From: Floridanema aerugineum
Lineage (GTDB): Bacteria > Cyanobacteriota > Cyanobacteriia > Cyanobacteriales > Aerosakkonemataceae
NCBI RefSeq assembly: GCF_041929345.1
Contig: NZ_JBHFNQ010000064.1
Coordinates: 1 to 64,000 of the forward strand
DNA: 64,000 nt
Reading direction: 5' to 3'
Every line of letters starts with the position of its first letter. The first letter of the stretch is position 1. A model generated the notes under the pieces. That model saw only the letters and a program-made list of their open reading frames with translations. It was not told the origin of the DNA and ran no database searches. The position numbers were made by a program, and so were the translations under genes. Of this stretch, positions 46,347 through 53,873 are shown piece by piece.

Positions 46347-47486
46347 GTGCTGCTATCCAAAGGTTTTGAAGTTGAAATGTACACCGGGACACCACAAGGG
46401 GATATTGTGGGTCTTTCCGATCGCATTGTGGCAGACCTAGACGGATTTGTAAAAGAACCGGACAGCCGCAATGTCGAATATACTACCGCGCCTTTATGGT
46501 GTTACGATCGCTTACTCTGCGCTTTAGTCCGTCCCAGACAGCGACTCAGAGCCTACCTGCAACGTTTAGGCGATTATACCTTAATTCCCGGCAGTACCTT
46601 ATCCTTGGGCGGGAGCGATCGATTTTGGCGTTCCGACCCCAAAAACCCCTACCATACTTACATAGAAAACACCTACGGCACCAAAGTCGTCACCGCCAGC
46701 ATACACATCAATATTGGCATATCTCAACCAGAACTACTCATGCGGGCAATTCGCCTCATCCGCATGGAAGCGCCACTCATTCTCGCCCTCAGCGCCTCAT
46801 CCCCATTCCTCGAAGGTCAACCAACCGGATATCATTCTACCCGTTGGGGACTTTTCCCCAAAACACCCGCCCACGTTCCCCTCTTTGAAAGTCACGCCCA
46901 CTACATTCGTTGGACAGAAGAACAGTTAGCCAAAGGAACAATGCAAAACGTCCGACACCTTTGGTCATCCATCCGTCCCAATGGTAACAACCGTCCCCAC
47001 GATTTAAATCGTTTAGAATTGCGAATTTGTGATTTAGTAGTAGATCCTATTGCCCTTTTAGCCATCACCGCCCTACTAGAAGCCAGAATTTGGCAATTAA
47101 TCCAAGATCCTACCCTAGACCCTTTGGAAAAAAGCCAACTTTCCCCCGAAGATTTAGTAACTCTCACCGATGCCAACGAAGATGCTGCCGCTAAATCCAG
47201 TTTAGATGCCCAAATCCGACATTGGCAAGACGGTCAACCAATATTGGCGCGAGATTGGATTGAACAAATTTACCAAGAAGTTTGGCCTTTCGCCAAACAG
47301 CGAGGCTTTAGCTGTTTCCTCTCCCCCCTGAAAAAAATCCTCCGGGAAGGTAACACCGCCCAAAAATGGTTATCCCAAATAAACCAAGGTTTCAATCCTC
47401 GCCAAGTCATCACCCAAGCCATCCAAACCACCTTAACTCAAGAACAAGAATTAGAAGACAAACTCTGCCAAGTTTTAGTCGCCTAG
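46347..47486 (+). CDS. gshA: Glutamate-cysteine ligase, cyanobacterial type
   Basis: 379 residues from GTG 46347 (MLLSKGFEVEMYTGTPQGDIVGLSDRI). Conserved family segments include EYTTAPLWCYDRLLCALVRPRQRLR, TYIENTYGTKVVTASIHINIGI, SASSPFLEGQPTGYHSTRWGLFP and RLELRICDLVVDP. The enzyme joins glutamate and cysteine in the ATP-dependent first step of glutathione synthesis in the cytoplasm. The family (TIGR02048 class) is specific to cyanobacteria and close relatives. gshB is not in the window. A G-rich tandem repeat follows within 20 bp. Confidence 0.93.
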   Translation: MLLSKGFEVEMYTGTPQGDIVGLSDRIVADLDGFVKEPDSRNVEYTTAPLWCYDRLLCALVRPRQRLRAYLQRLGDYTLIPGSTLSLGGSDRFWRSDPKNPYHTYIENTYGTKVVTASIHINIGISQPELLMRAIRLIRMEAPLILALSASSPFLEGQPTGYHSTRWGLFPKTPAHVPLFESHAHYIRWTEEQLAKGTMQNVRHLWSSIRPNGNNRPHDLNRLELRICDLVVDPIALLAITALLEARIWQLIQDPTLDPLEKSQLSPEDLVTLTDANEDAAAKSSLDAQIRHWQDGQPILARDWIEQIYQEVWPFAKQRGFSCFLSPLKKILREGNTAQKWLSQINQGFNPRQVITQAIQTTLTQEQELEDKLCQVLVA

Positions 47487-47501
47487 TTGCGTCGGGGTGC
47501 A

Positions 47502-47533
47502 GGGGGGCAGGGGGGCAGGGGGGCAGGGGGGCA
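47502..47533. repeat. G-rich octamer tandem repeat (GGGGGGCA)
   Basis: Four perfect copies of GGGGGGCA, followed at about 47610-47657 by CCCCCATC/CCCCACCT repeats that are nearly complementary. Together they could form a long hairpin or G-quadruplex after gshA. Such tracts are common in filamentous cyanobacteria. Confidence 0.8.
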
Positions 47534-47794
47534 GGGGAGTATTTAAAACTTAAAACTCTCCAACTCGTTCCCAACTCAAAACTCAACACTCATAACTTAA
47601 AACTTTTCTCCCCCATCCCCCCATCCCCCCACCTCCCCACCTCCCCAAATCCCCCCCGGAACTATCAGAATATTTAATCAATCGATTAAGCTTTTGTTTG
47701 ATTAATAAAAACTATTGAATGAGACTAATTTGTTAGTAAAATTTGAAAAAGTAATATTCACAGATTAGTGCGATCGCACAAGCATAAACTCATA

Positions 47795-48256
47795 ATGGTG
47801 AAAGTGGTTTTGGTACACCCGCAAATTCCCCCCAATACAGGCAATATTGCCCGAACTTGTGCTGCTACAGCCACAGAACTGCATTTAGTCGGGCCTTTGG
47901 GGTTTGAAATTAGCGATCGTTACCTCAAAAGAGCAGGCTTAGATTACTGGCCCTTCGTAAAACTTCACAATCACCAGTCCTGGGCAGAATTTTTTGCCCG
48001 ACATCAACAACTTGGTGGGCGATTAATCGGATTTACGACTTCAGGAAGATGCAGCTATCTCAAAATCCAATACCAACCCGATGACTGGCTATTGTTCGGT
48101 AGCGAAACCACAGGACTACCACCAGACATCCTGGCAATCTGCACAGAAACAGTTTACATTCCCATGTCTGAACGCGGTGTCCGTAGCTTAAACCTCTCCG
48201 TAAGCGTAGCAGCTGGCTTATTTGAAGCTAGGCGACAACTTGGTTATCTAGACTAA
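47795..48256 (+). CDS. trmL: tRNA (cytidine(34)-2'-O)-methyltransferase
   Basis: 153 residues from ATG 47795 (MVKVVLVHPQIPPNTGNIARTCAAT); the frame opens nine codons earlier without family sequence. A SPOUT-fold methyltransferase: motif 1 NTGNIAR, motif 2 LLFGSETTGLP, motif 3 IPMSERGVRSLNLSVSVA. It 2'-O-methylates the wobble nucleotide of tRNA-Leu species using S-adenosylmethionine. The length matches TrmL (about 155). It stands alone on the plus strand. Confidence 0.94.
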   Translation: MVKVVLVHPQIPPNTGNIARTCAATATELHLVGPLGFEISDRYLKRAGLDYWPFVKLHNHQSWAEFFARHQQLGGRLIGFTTSGRCSYLKIQYQPDDWLLFGSETTGLPPDILAICTETVYIPMSERGVRSLNLSVSVAAGLFEARRQLGYLD

Positions 48257-49031
48257 CTAAAACCACTGCTCACATCTGACCTTACCAGAGCATAATATTA
48301 TATACCTCAAGAAGCTTTTTGTCAAAAAAATCTAGATAGGCATATATTCATCCAAATATCCCAGACGCTCTCCTAGTCCGAGCGAGCAAGCTGAAATATT
48401 CAAAGAGTTTAAAACTATATCCCGCTTATTGTTCAGGATAACAGATTATTTTTTAGCTATGAAATTAAATTCATGAGCTAGCATAAGAAATTTGTATTGA
48501 TTCACCCATTGCTAGTCAGAGATTTACCCATAGAGATTATTCATTTTTACCTAAGTGCTGTACACAGAGGCGGAAATTGTAGTAAATTTCAAGCTTAACT
48601 GTTCTAGTTTTAGGCAGCGATTTAGCCTAGCCTTGCTCAAATCAGCACAGAGTCTCAAACTCGAATGATGCAATTTAGGTGCTGAGTTTTGTTCTAAGGG
48701 TGCTATAAATCTATGAAGTAAACAAAAAGCATCTACCGAAGAGCGATTTAGCCCTGGATAATTCCTGTAACTCTCTTTCAGGAAAGCTCGCTGAATAGCC
48801 TGTTAAAGCAATATCAATTATTCACCGAATCAGGGTTTATAATCAGCTAGTGCAAATTTATTAATTCTTGTAAACTTGTCTAAATTCAAAAACCAAGGTA
48901 GTGTTGCTTAAGCATCTTTACTGTCAGTGATCTGGGTCAAAAGCAAATGTGATACCAATCACAGTTTTGGTAAAGTTTGACAAAGCATCCATCAGGGCAG
49001 TTAAACGCTAGTGAAAGTAGGAGGTCGTTTT
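48257..49031. other. Long leader or promoter region before the LysM/M23 gene
   Basis: A 775-bp gap with no convincing gene. It has two copies of GCGATTTAGCC (about 48617 and 48744) and several local inverted repeats, such as GGAATTCC-like TTCCTG/CAGGAA near 48763-48784, so the transcript could be structured. A CRP-like site lies at its right end. Confidence 0.35.
48948..48963. promoter_or_regulatory. CRP-like operator TGTGA-N6-TCACA
   Basis: A perfect match to the cAMP receptor protein consensus TGTGA-N6-TCACA, about 70-85 bp before the start of the LysM/M23 peptidase gene. Cyanobacterial SyCRP1 recognises this motif. A role in controlling this gene is inferred from position. Confidence 0.6.
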
Positions 49032-51206
49032 TTGAAACGAGCATTGACGCAGAAGATTAATCCCATCCCTGCCTGTGCAGCAAATGACTGCTCAATGGTG
49101 GGATCTTTAAAGCCAATTCCACCAGAGGTAAACCGAAGAACCCGCACCTCTGCGGCTATGATTGGCTTAGCTATTTCAATGGGAGCGTCTAGTAGCGTCC
49201 TACTAACAGGTCAGGGAGACAGTGCAGTAGCCACTGAACCTGGAGCTAATTGGGCGGTATCAACTTTTACGACTGCTCCGACCGAAACAATGGGTTCTCA
49301 AGAGGTTAAATCGGTAACAGTAGAAGTAGCAGAGCCAAAACCGCTGGCAGAGCCAAACCAGGAATTACCAGCTAATGCTAGCTCATCCCTGGATCACCAC
49401 AGTGATGGAACCGAAAGCCAAAGTGCAACAATTGAGCAACCAGCAGAGGTTTCAGAAACACCTGACACCCAAACAGCTACAGCAAGTAGCGTCGATCAAC
49501 TTTTAAAAGTCAAACAAGCGGTAGCACTCAATCGTCTGAAAGAGTCATCGAACCGCTTGCGAAATAGTCTGGCGGAGTGGAAGTCTGAGGAGTCTTCTGT
49601 TAATTTATCGGTACGAGTGAGCGAACCTGCGGTACCAACTGTAGTTTCCAGGCAATTACAACCTATTCTCGAATCATCGCCAGCGGTAGAACCAGTTTCT
49701 CCCCAATGGCAAGCTCAGGTAGCAACAGTCAAGCCAGCAGTGGCAGTGCAACCCGAAACCAAGCGGGAGTTAGGGCAACAGCTACAGGTAGAAGAACCTA
49801 CTGTTTCAGTAGTTTATCAAGTTAAACCAGGGGATACTATTGCCGCGATCGCAAGGAAATATGACGTTTCCGTAGCCACCATAGCAAAAGCTAACCAACT
49901 GGATAACCCCCATCGCATCCGAGTTGCTCAGCAACTGAAAGTTCCTCAAAATACTTTTAGTGCCGTACCAATTAGCAACCAACAGTGGGATAGGAACTAC
50001 TCAGAATTTCAGCCAGTTACACCCAAATTGGCAACTGAAACTCAATTAAATAACTCGGCACCAAACTTGCCAGTAGTTTCAGCTTTACTGCCTCAACAAA
50101 CAGGTGAAAATGCACCAGCAGATGTGACAGCAGCCGCATTTCCACTCAGCCAACAAGGAACAGATGATATCCCCGGTTGGGATGTTTCGGCAAATGAGCC
50201 AGTAGTAGAAACCATTTCGGCACCCGGAGCAGGAAACAAATTCCTTGCTGCTAGCAAGCCAACTGGTGCGACTAATCAAGACAATTTATCGGCTCAAACT
50301 CAAAATAATCAGTTTGTTCTAGCGGAAAATGTTACCAATCAAGAAGCCTCTAATAGAACAAAACAGTATTCTAATCCCTATGTAGAGCGACTACGGGCGG
50401 AAATTCTCCAACTCCGGCAACATGGACGGCAGCAACCAGGTGCTAATCCGCCTGCAAATAATCCAGCTTGGAATGGCAGGACAGCAACACCACCAGCCAC
50501 AAACACCAATAATTCAGCCCAGCAATTACGTGGCACAAACAGCTACCCAGTAAATCCTGATTTCCGGCCTAACCAATATAACCAAGCTCTACAAGCCGAA
50601 ATCCAAAGACGTGCTGAAGAAGCGCCAGCTAACTTACCTCGCACTTCTTACCCAATCCCACCAGCAGCGCCAACTCAATCCAGAAGACAGCAAGTGGCGG
50701 TAGCACCAGCAGGCATAGACCCCTATCAGCCTTACAACCAAAACTTACCCGGTCAGACTGTAGATCCTGATTTACCACCGATCCAGAATCCCTATTACAA
50801 CTATCCAGGTTATAACCAACAGATGAATGGGTATATCTGGCCCGCAAGAGGAACACTTACCTCCGGTTATGGTTGGCGCTGGGGCAGAATGCACAGAGGA
50901 ATTGATATTGCGGCTCCCACTGGCACACCAATTTTTGCGTCGGCTCCAGGAGTTGTAGTTTATGCTCGTTGGAATTCCGGTGGCTATGGCAATTTAGTGC
51001 AGATTAGACATCCCGATGGTAGTCTGACTCGCTATGCTCACAACAGCCGCATTTTTGTTCAAGAAGGGCAAGTAGTTGAGCAAGGTCAAAATATTGCTGC
51101 TATGGGTAGTACCGGACGTAGCACTGGCCCTCACAGTCACTTTGAAATCCATCCCGAAGGACGGGGAGCCGTTAACCCAATGGCTTTCTTACCTCCTCGG
51201 ACTTAA
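49032..51206 (+). CDS. LysM and M23 metallopeptidase (NlpD/EnvC-type cell-wall hydrolase or activator)
   Basis: 724 residues from TTG 49032 (read M-KRALTQKINPIP), chosen because AGGAGG at 49019-49024 lies 7 nt upstream; GTG 49011 has no such site. A hydrophobic segment (about 41-60) is followed by a long Pro/Gln/Ala-rich linker. A LysM domain (about 260-305: YQVKPGDTIAAIARKYDVS) binds peptidoglycan. A C-terminal M23 (lysostaphin-fold) domain (about 605-720) keeps the zinc ligands HRGID and HSHFEI. The role is peptidoglycan remodelling in cell division or septal junction formation. All catalytic ligands appear intact, so it is probably an active hydrolase. A CRP-like site upstream may regulate it. 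Confidence 0.92.
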   Translation: MKRALTQKINPIPACAANDCSMVGSLKPIPPEVNRRTRTSAAMIGLAISMGASSSVLLTGQGDSAVATEPGANWAVSTFTTAPTETMGSQEVKSVTVEVAEPKPLAEPNQELPANASSSLDHHSDGTESQSATIEQPAEVSETPDTQTATASSVDQLLKVKQAVALNRLKESSNRLRNSLAEWKSEESSVNLSVRVSEPAVPTVVSRQLQPILESSPAVEPVSPQWQAQVATVKPAVAVQPETKRELGQQLQVEEPTVSVVYQVKPGDTIAAIARKYDVSVATIAKANQLDNPHRIRVAQQLKVPQNTFSAVPISNQQWDRNYSEFQPVTPKLATETQLNNSAPNLPVVSALLPQQTGENAPADVTAAAFPLSQQGTDDIPGWDVSANEPVVETISAPGAGNKFLAASKPTGATNQDNLSAQTQNNQFVLAENVTNQEASNRTKQYSNPYVERLRAEILQLRQHGRQQPGANPPANNPAWNGRTATPPATNTNNSAQQLRGTNSYPVNPDFRPNQYNQALQAEIQRRAEEAPANLPRTSYPIPPAAPTQSRRQQVAVAPAGIDPYQPYNQNLPGQTVDPDLPPIQNPYYNYPGYNQQMNGYIWPARGTLTSGYGWRWGRMHRGIDIAAPTGTPIFASAPGVVVYARWNSGGYGNLVQIRHPDGSLTRYAHNSRIFVQEGQVVEQGQNIAAMGSTGRSTGPHSHFEIHPEGRGAVNPMAFLPPRT

Positions 51207-51332
51207 GAGGAAGGCAAGCATCAGGTAGTTTGGTAAATCACTCTGTTTCTCGATCGCCAACTACCTGAATTTAAAAAAAGTTGGCAATTTCTAGAAAAAG
51301 TGTGTTAAATTAATAAAGGTGATTAAAAGCAA

Positions 51333-51406
51333 GGCTCAGTAGCTCAGTTGGTTAGAGCACGGGACTCATAAGCCTGGGGTCGTTGGTTCAAATCCGACCT
51401 GAGCCA
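51333..51406 (+). tRNA. tRNA-Met (CAT), possible attachment site of the phage-like island
   Basis: A 74-nt cloverleaf: acceptor GGCTCAG/CTGAGCC, D stem GCTC/GAGC, anticodon loop CTCATAA (CAT), T loop TTCAAAT with stem GTTGG/CCGAC. A CAT anticodon fits elongator Met (or Ile2 if modified). CCA is not encoded. The anticodon stem CGGGA/GCCTG contains one A-G mismatch next to the loop. Phage-derived genes begin downstream of its 3' end. Confidence 0.9.
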
Positions 51407-51479
51407 TTTTTAAAAGCTAGATATATTAGGGGTTTCCAGAAATGCCCTCTTCCCAATAAGACTATTAAAGCATGAGAAG

Positions 51480-51510
51480 TTACCCGGATTTACCCGGAAA
51501 TTTACCCGGA
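51480..51510 (+). repeat. Three TTACCCGGA direct repeats beside the tRNA
   Basis: Copies at 51480-51488, 51490-51498 and 51502-51510, about 75-105 bp past the tRNA 3' end. The spacing and location fit arm-type integrase or excisionase binding sites of an att region. This is inference, since no integrase gene is visible. Confidence 0.4.
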
Positions 51511-51700
51511 ATATTAGACCTCCTATGAGACTACCAAGACGGTTTTTATTGTCCTGTTTGTACTGAACGTTCGGTCAAGGAAAGATGTTAACAAGGGTTC
51601 CAAAGTGTCTTGACAGGCTATCACTATTTAGGCTGAGGCTGTCAGATGAGAATGGTTATATTCTTTTTAGAAATGGCGATATAGTAGCTCACAGGTGGTC

Positions 51701-52158
51701 TTAACTAGTTAACTAGGGTTTTACCTTGTTTGTTTTTTAGTGTGGATGGGTAGCTAGTCAAAATAGGCTTTTATCAATACTTTGAGCTAGTCAAGATCTA
51801 GTTAATGAACTCTAGGTCATCCAGGTATAAGTTATAAGCTAAAACCTAGTTAACTAGTTATATGGTAGAGTTGACCAGCTATTATGGATGAGTTGGACTA
51901 GCTTAGAGTTGACTAGCTCAAAACCTTATACTGCATGGGTTTAAGCTCATTTTGACTAGCTATTTTCTTTTTCCAAAGTAGACTTTGACTAGCTATTTTC
52001 TTCTTAGAGAGTGGTCGTTGACTAGCTCAGGCGATCGTAAACCAGCTAGTTTCCGGCTGAGTTCGTTAGGTTAACACTGAGGTTTAAACCATTGACTACC
52101 TCGTTCTGGAATAGCTCAAAGCCTCTAATATTAAGGTTTAGAGGTCTGTTGACTAGCT
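51701..52158. repeat. Iteron-like array of TTGACTAGCT
   Basis: Exact copies on the plus strand start at 51909, 51952, 51985, 52018 and 52149; exact inverted copies are at 51752-51761 and 51785-51794. Near copies are at 51871 (TTGACCAGCT) and 52092 (TTGACTACCT). TTAACTAG words occur at 51701-51717 and about 51849. Longer shared blocks (for example TTCTGGAATAGCTCAAA at 52103 and 52160) show tandem duplication. There is no coding capacity. Possible roles are a replication origin, a partition centromere or clustered operators upstream of the gene at 52270. Confidence 0.75.
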
Positions 52159-52208
52159 CATTCTGGAATAGCTCAAACAACGTAAACTCGTTATTTTTAT
52201 AGTACAGG

Positions 52209-52238
52209 TTGACAAGTATGGTTTACTAGTGTTATATT
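52209..52238 (+). promoter_or_regulatory. Island promoter-operator (copy 1)
   Basis: TTGACA, 5 nt, GGTTTACTAGT, then TATATT; the -35/-10 spacing is 18. It lies 31 bp before the gene at 52270. Confidence 0.7.
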
Positions 52239-52269
52239 TTAAGAGTAACGAGTTAAACAAGTTTTTAAA

Positions 52270-52887
52270 ATGACATATAGACAAGCGCCATTTAGCTTTG
52301 CTGGTATTGAGTTAGATGGTTTTCTTACTGAGGATGGTCAAACCTGGACTACATTAACTACTTTTTGTAGTGTTATTAAGGCATCAAGACAGAATGCTTC
52401 GGACTGGTTAGCTAAACAGGATGGTGTAGAAACTCTTGATGTAAGGGTAGGGAAGTTTAACAAAGCTGCAACAGCTTACACAGTAGACACCATTGCTGAC
52501 TATCTCGACTATCGGGTAAAACTGGGAGATCACAGAGCTATTAACCTCTACTCAGCAACTTTTAAAGCAGACTTGGAACGCTCTATTAAGGAAGCTAACG
52601 GGGAAACTGTCACCGCAGAACAGCATGAGGAAAACAGGCGAGTTACTTTGGAACGTCTGAACTATTTAACAGACCTGTACGATCGCGGTCAAAAGCCTGA
52701 GTTTTGGGAAGAGGTCAAGAGTAAACCCGATGAGGAAAGAGCAGCAATAGCCAAGATATCTTTAAAAAACCTCAGACGTGATATGCAGATGAATAGCAAA
52801 TATTACAAACCAGAAACACTGAAGAGTAAGCAAGATGCGATCGCCTTTTATCAGCAAGAAATAGCAGAGTTATGTGCTGTTAACTAG
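52270..52887 (+). CDS. Hypothetical protein, possible phage antirepressor-like DNA-binding protein
   Basis: 205 residues, soluble. The N-terminal half (FLTEDGQTWTTLTTFCSVIKASRQNASDWLAKQ) reads like a helix-turn-helix preceded by a short beta unit. The middle (TVDTIADYLDYRVKLGDHRAINLYSATFKADLERSIKEANG) resembles small cyanobacterial proteins with an antirepressor or KilA-N-like layout. The C-terminus is helical and charged. The similarity is by eye and weak. It lies directly downstream of the TTGACTAGCT array and has an operator in its own promoter, so it is a candidate for the protein that reads those sites. Confidence 0.5.
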   Translation: MTYRQAPFSFAGIELDGFLTEDGQTWTTLTTFCSVIKASRQNASDWLAKQDGVETLDVRVGKFNKAATAYTVDTIADYLDYRVKLGDHRAINLYSATFKADLERSIKEANGETVTAEQHEENRRVTLERLNYLTDLYDRGQKPEFWEEVKSKPDEERAAIAKISLKNLRRDMQMNSKYYKPETLKSKQDAIAFYQQEIAELCAVN

Positions 52888-52921
52888 TTAACTAGGAAAA
52901 ACTAAATAACTATGAAAATAA

Positions 52922-52949
52922 CCCTTGGTAATAGTTACCAAGGGCTTTT
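52922..52949 (+). terminator. Terminator after the 52270 gene
   Basis: A 10-bp stem CCCTTGGTAA/TTACCAAGGG with loop TAG, followed by CTTTTC. Confidence 0.85.
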
Positions 52950-53029
52950 CATTATCAGTTCTTAAATAGTTGGTTTTAAACGTTTTGGTAGATGCTTTAG
53001 TAGATGCTTATAAATAACTGGCTATTGTC

Positions 53030-53530
53030 TTAAGGCTTTTCGACTGGGTAAAGGTGAATGTAACTGAGGACGTTTATTAAAACTCGTTTGGCACTGTCAA
53101 GGTTTATATGGCTGATGTCAATACCGCCCGGAATACTAACACCTACCTCGAAATAAGTTTTTAGCCATGCTCTTACCTGTTCCAAGTGCATATTTGCCAC
53201 CTCATCAATAGATGTAAAGGCGTTATGCAGTAAAGACTTAAGTTGTCTTAGGTAGTAGTATTTACCTACTTGTTCCAAACGTTCTAAAACAGGTAAAAGA
53301 CAATCGTTTAGGTCAGAGTAACCGTAAAAATACAGATAACCCTGTTCTGTATAATGCAGTTCCCACCAGGGGATATGTAACCCAATACTATCGGCTAACT
53401 CTTCTTTATCCTCTGCCATTAAGTATTCCCATCTCTGGTTGAGCCAGTCTGCTAAAATCGCATTTCTTACACCAGGATTGCTGTTTTTTATCTGGTTTAC
53501 CTCATTTTCAAGGCTCATACTCACTATCAT
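53030..53530 (-). CDS. Island hypothetical protein, family A paralogue 1
   Basis: 166 residues from ATG 53530 (an alternative ATG at 53518 shortens it by four residues). Residues 46-97 carry a module shared with the proteins at 57526 and 58156: a DSIGLHIPWWEL segment, GYLYFYGY, then LERLEQVGKYYYLRQL. The remaining C-terminal about 65 residues (FEVGVSIPGGIDISH) are unique to this copy. There is no signal peptide or membrane segment and no known family. It is transcribed alone on the minus strand, from a region with its own CTAGTG palindromes. Confidence 0.7.
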   Translation of the reverse strand: MIVSMSLENEVNQIKNSNPGVRNAILADWLNQRWEYLMAEDKEELADSIGLHIPWWELHYTEQGYLYFYGYSDLNDCLLPVLERLEQVGKYYYLRQLKSLLHNAFTSIDEVANMHLEQVRAWLKTYFEVGVSIPGGIDISHINLDSAKRVLINVLSYIHLYPVEKP

Positions 53531-53563
53531 TAGTTTGGCGGAAACTGTTATTTACACTACTAA

Positions 53564-53592
53564 ACTAGCACTAGTGTACTAGTGATAACACT
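53564..53592 (-). promoter_or_regulatory. CTAGTG palindrome cluster upstream of the minus-strand gene
   Basis: ACTAGCACTAGTG followed by TACTAGTGATAACACT, 34 bp before ATG 53530. It contains the perfect palindrome CACTAGTG and shares ACTAGCACT with the hairpin before the sheath gene. It is probably an operator. Confidence 0.5.
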
Positions 53593-53675
53593 ATTTCTAT
53601 CTTAAGTAGTATCGCCTAACTTGTTTTATTTACTGTCTCGATCGCAAAGTACTTTTTAATACCTACCTTCATTAA

Positions 53676-53700
53676 AACTTTAAGCTACGCGCTTAAAGTT
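53676..53700. other. Perfect hairpin AACTTTAAGC-TACGC-GCTTAAAGTT
   Basis: A 10-bp perfect stem with 5-nt loop in the 53531-53869 intergenic stretch, upstream of the capsid promoter. Role unknown; possibly a terminator-like or protein-binding site. Confidence 0.45.
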
Positions 53701-53758
53701 CATAAGCATTTTATAAATAGTTCATTGCTTGTTGTTAAAATAAACATCTATTTACTAG

Positions 53759-53788
53759 CTGACAAGGCTGGTTAACCTATGCTAGTTT
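53759..53788 (+). promoter_or_regulatory. Island promoter-operator (copy 2, capsid)
   Basis: CTGACA, 5 nt, GGTTAACCTATG, with TAGTTT 18 nt after the -35. It lies 31 bp before the leader ORF and 81 bp before the capsid start. Confidence 0.6.
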
Positions 53789-53819
53789 AGATTATAGCCA
53801 AAGAGATGACATTACAAAA

Positions 53820-53873
53820 ATGGCTTTACGTATTAGTGATGACAAAACTAATACAAAAAGTTATTACAAATGA
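53820..53873 (+). CDS. 17-aa leader ORF overlapping the capsid start (ATGA)
   Basis: ATG 53820 encodes MALRISDDKTNTKSYYK, and its TGA (53871-53873) overlaps the capsid ATG (53870) as ATGA. The capsid start has no Shine-Dalgarno, so re-initiation or coupling from this leader is a plausible way to translate it. The frame is clear, but expression is not proven. Confidence 0.45.
   Translation: MALRISDDKTNTKSYYK

Noticed and set aside
47502..47657. CRISPR array
   Set aside because: These are short simple tandem repeats (8-bp G-rich and C-rich units) without spacers; no cas genes are present anywhere in the window.
47768..47794. Upstream start for trmL
   Set aside because: The added nine residues precede the conserved MVKVVLVHP start and have no ribosome-binding site.
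48257..49010. ydaO-type (c-di-AMP) riboswitch before the LysM/M23 peptidase
   Set aside because: Such genes often carry this riboswitch, but I did not find its conserved GGGA/CCCGUCAGCUAAC-like segments; only local inverted repeats are present.
51752..52158. CRISPR-like array in the island left end
   Set aside because: The repeat is only 10 bp, occurs in both orientations and at irregular spacing, and matches promoter operators elsewhere in the island.
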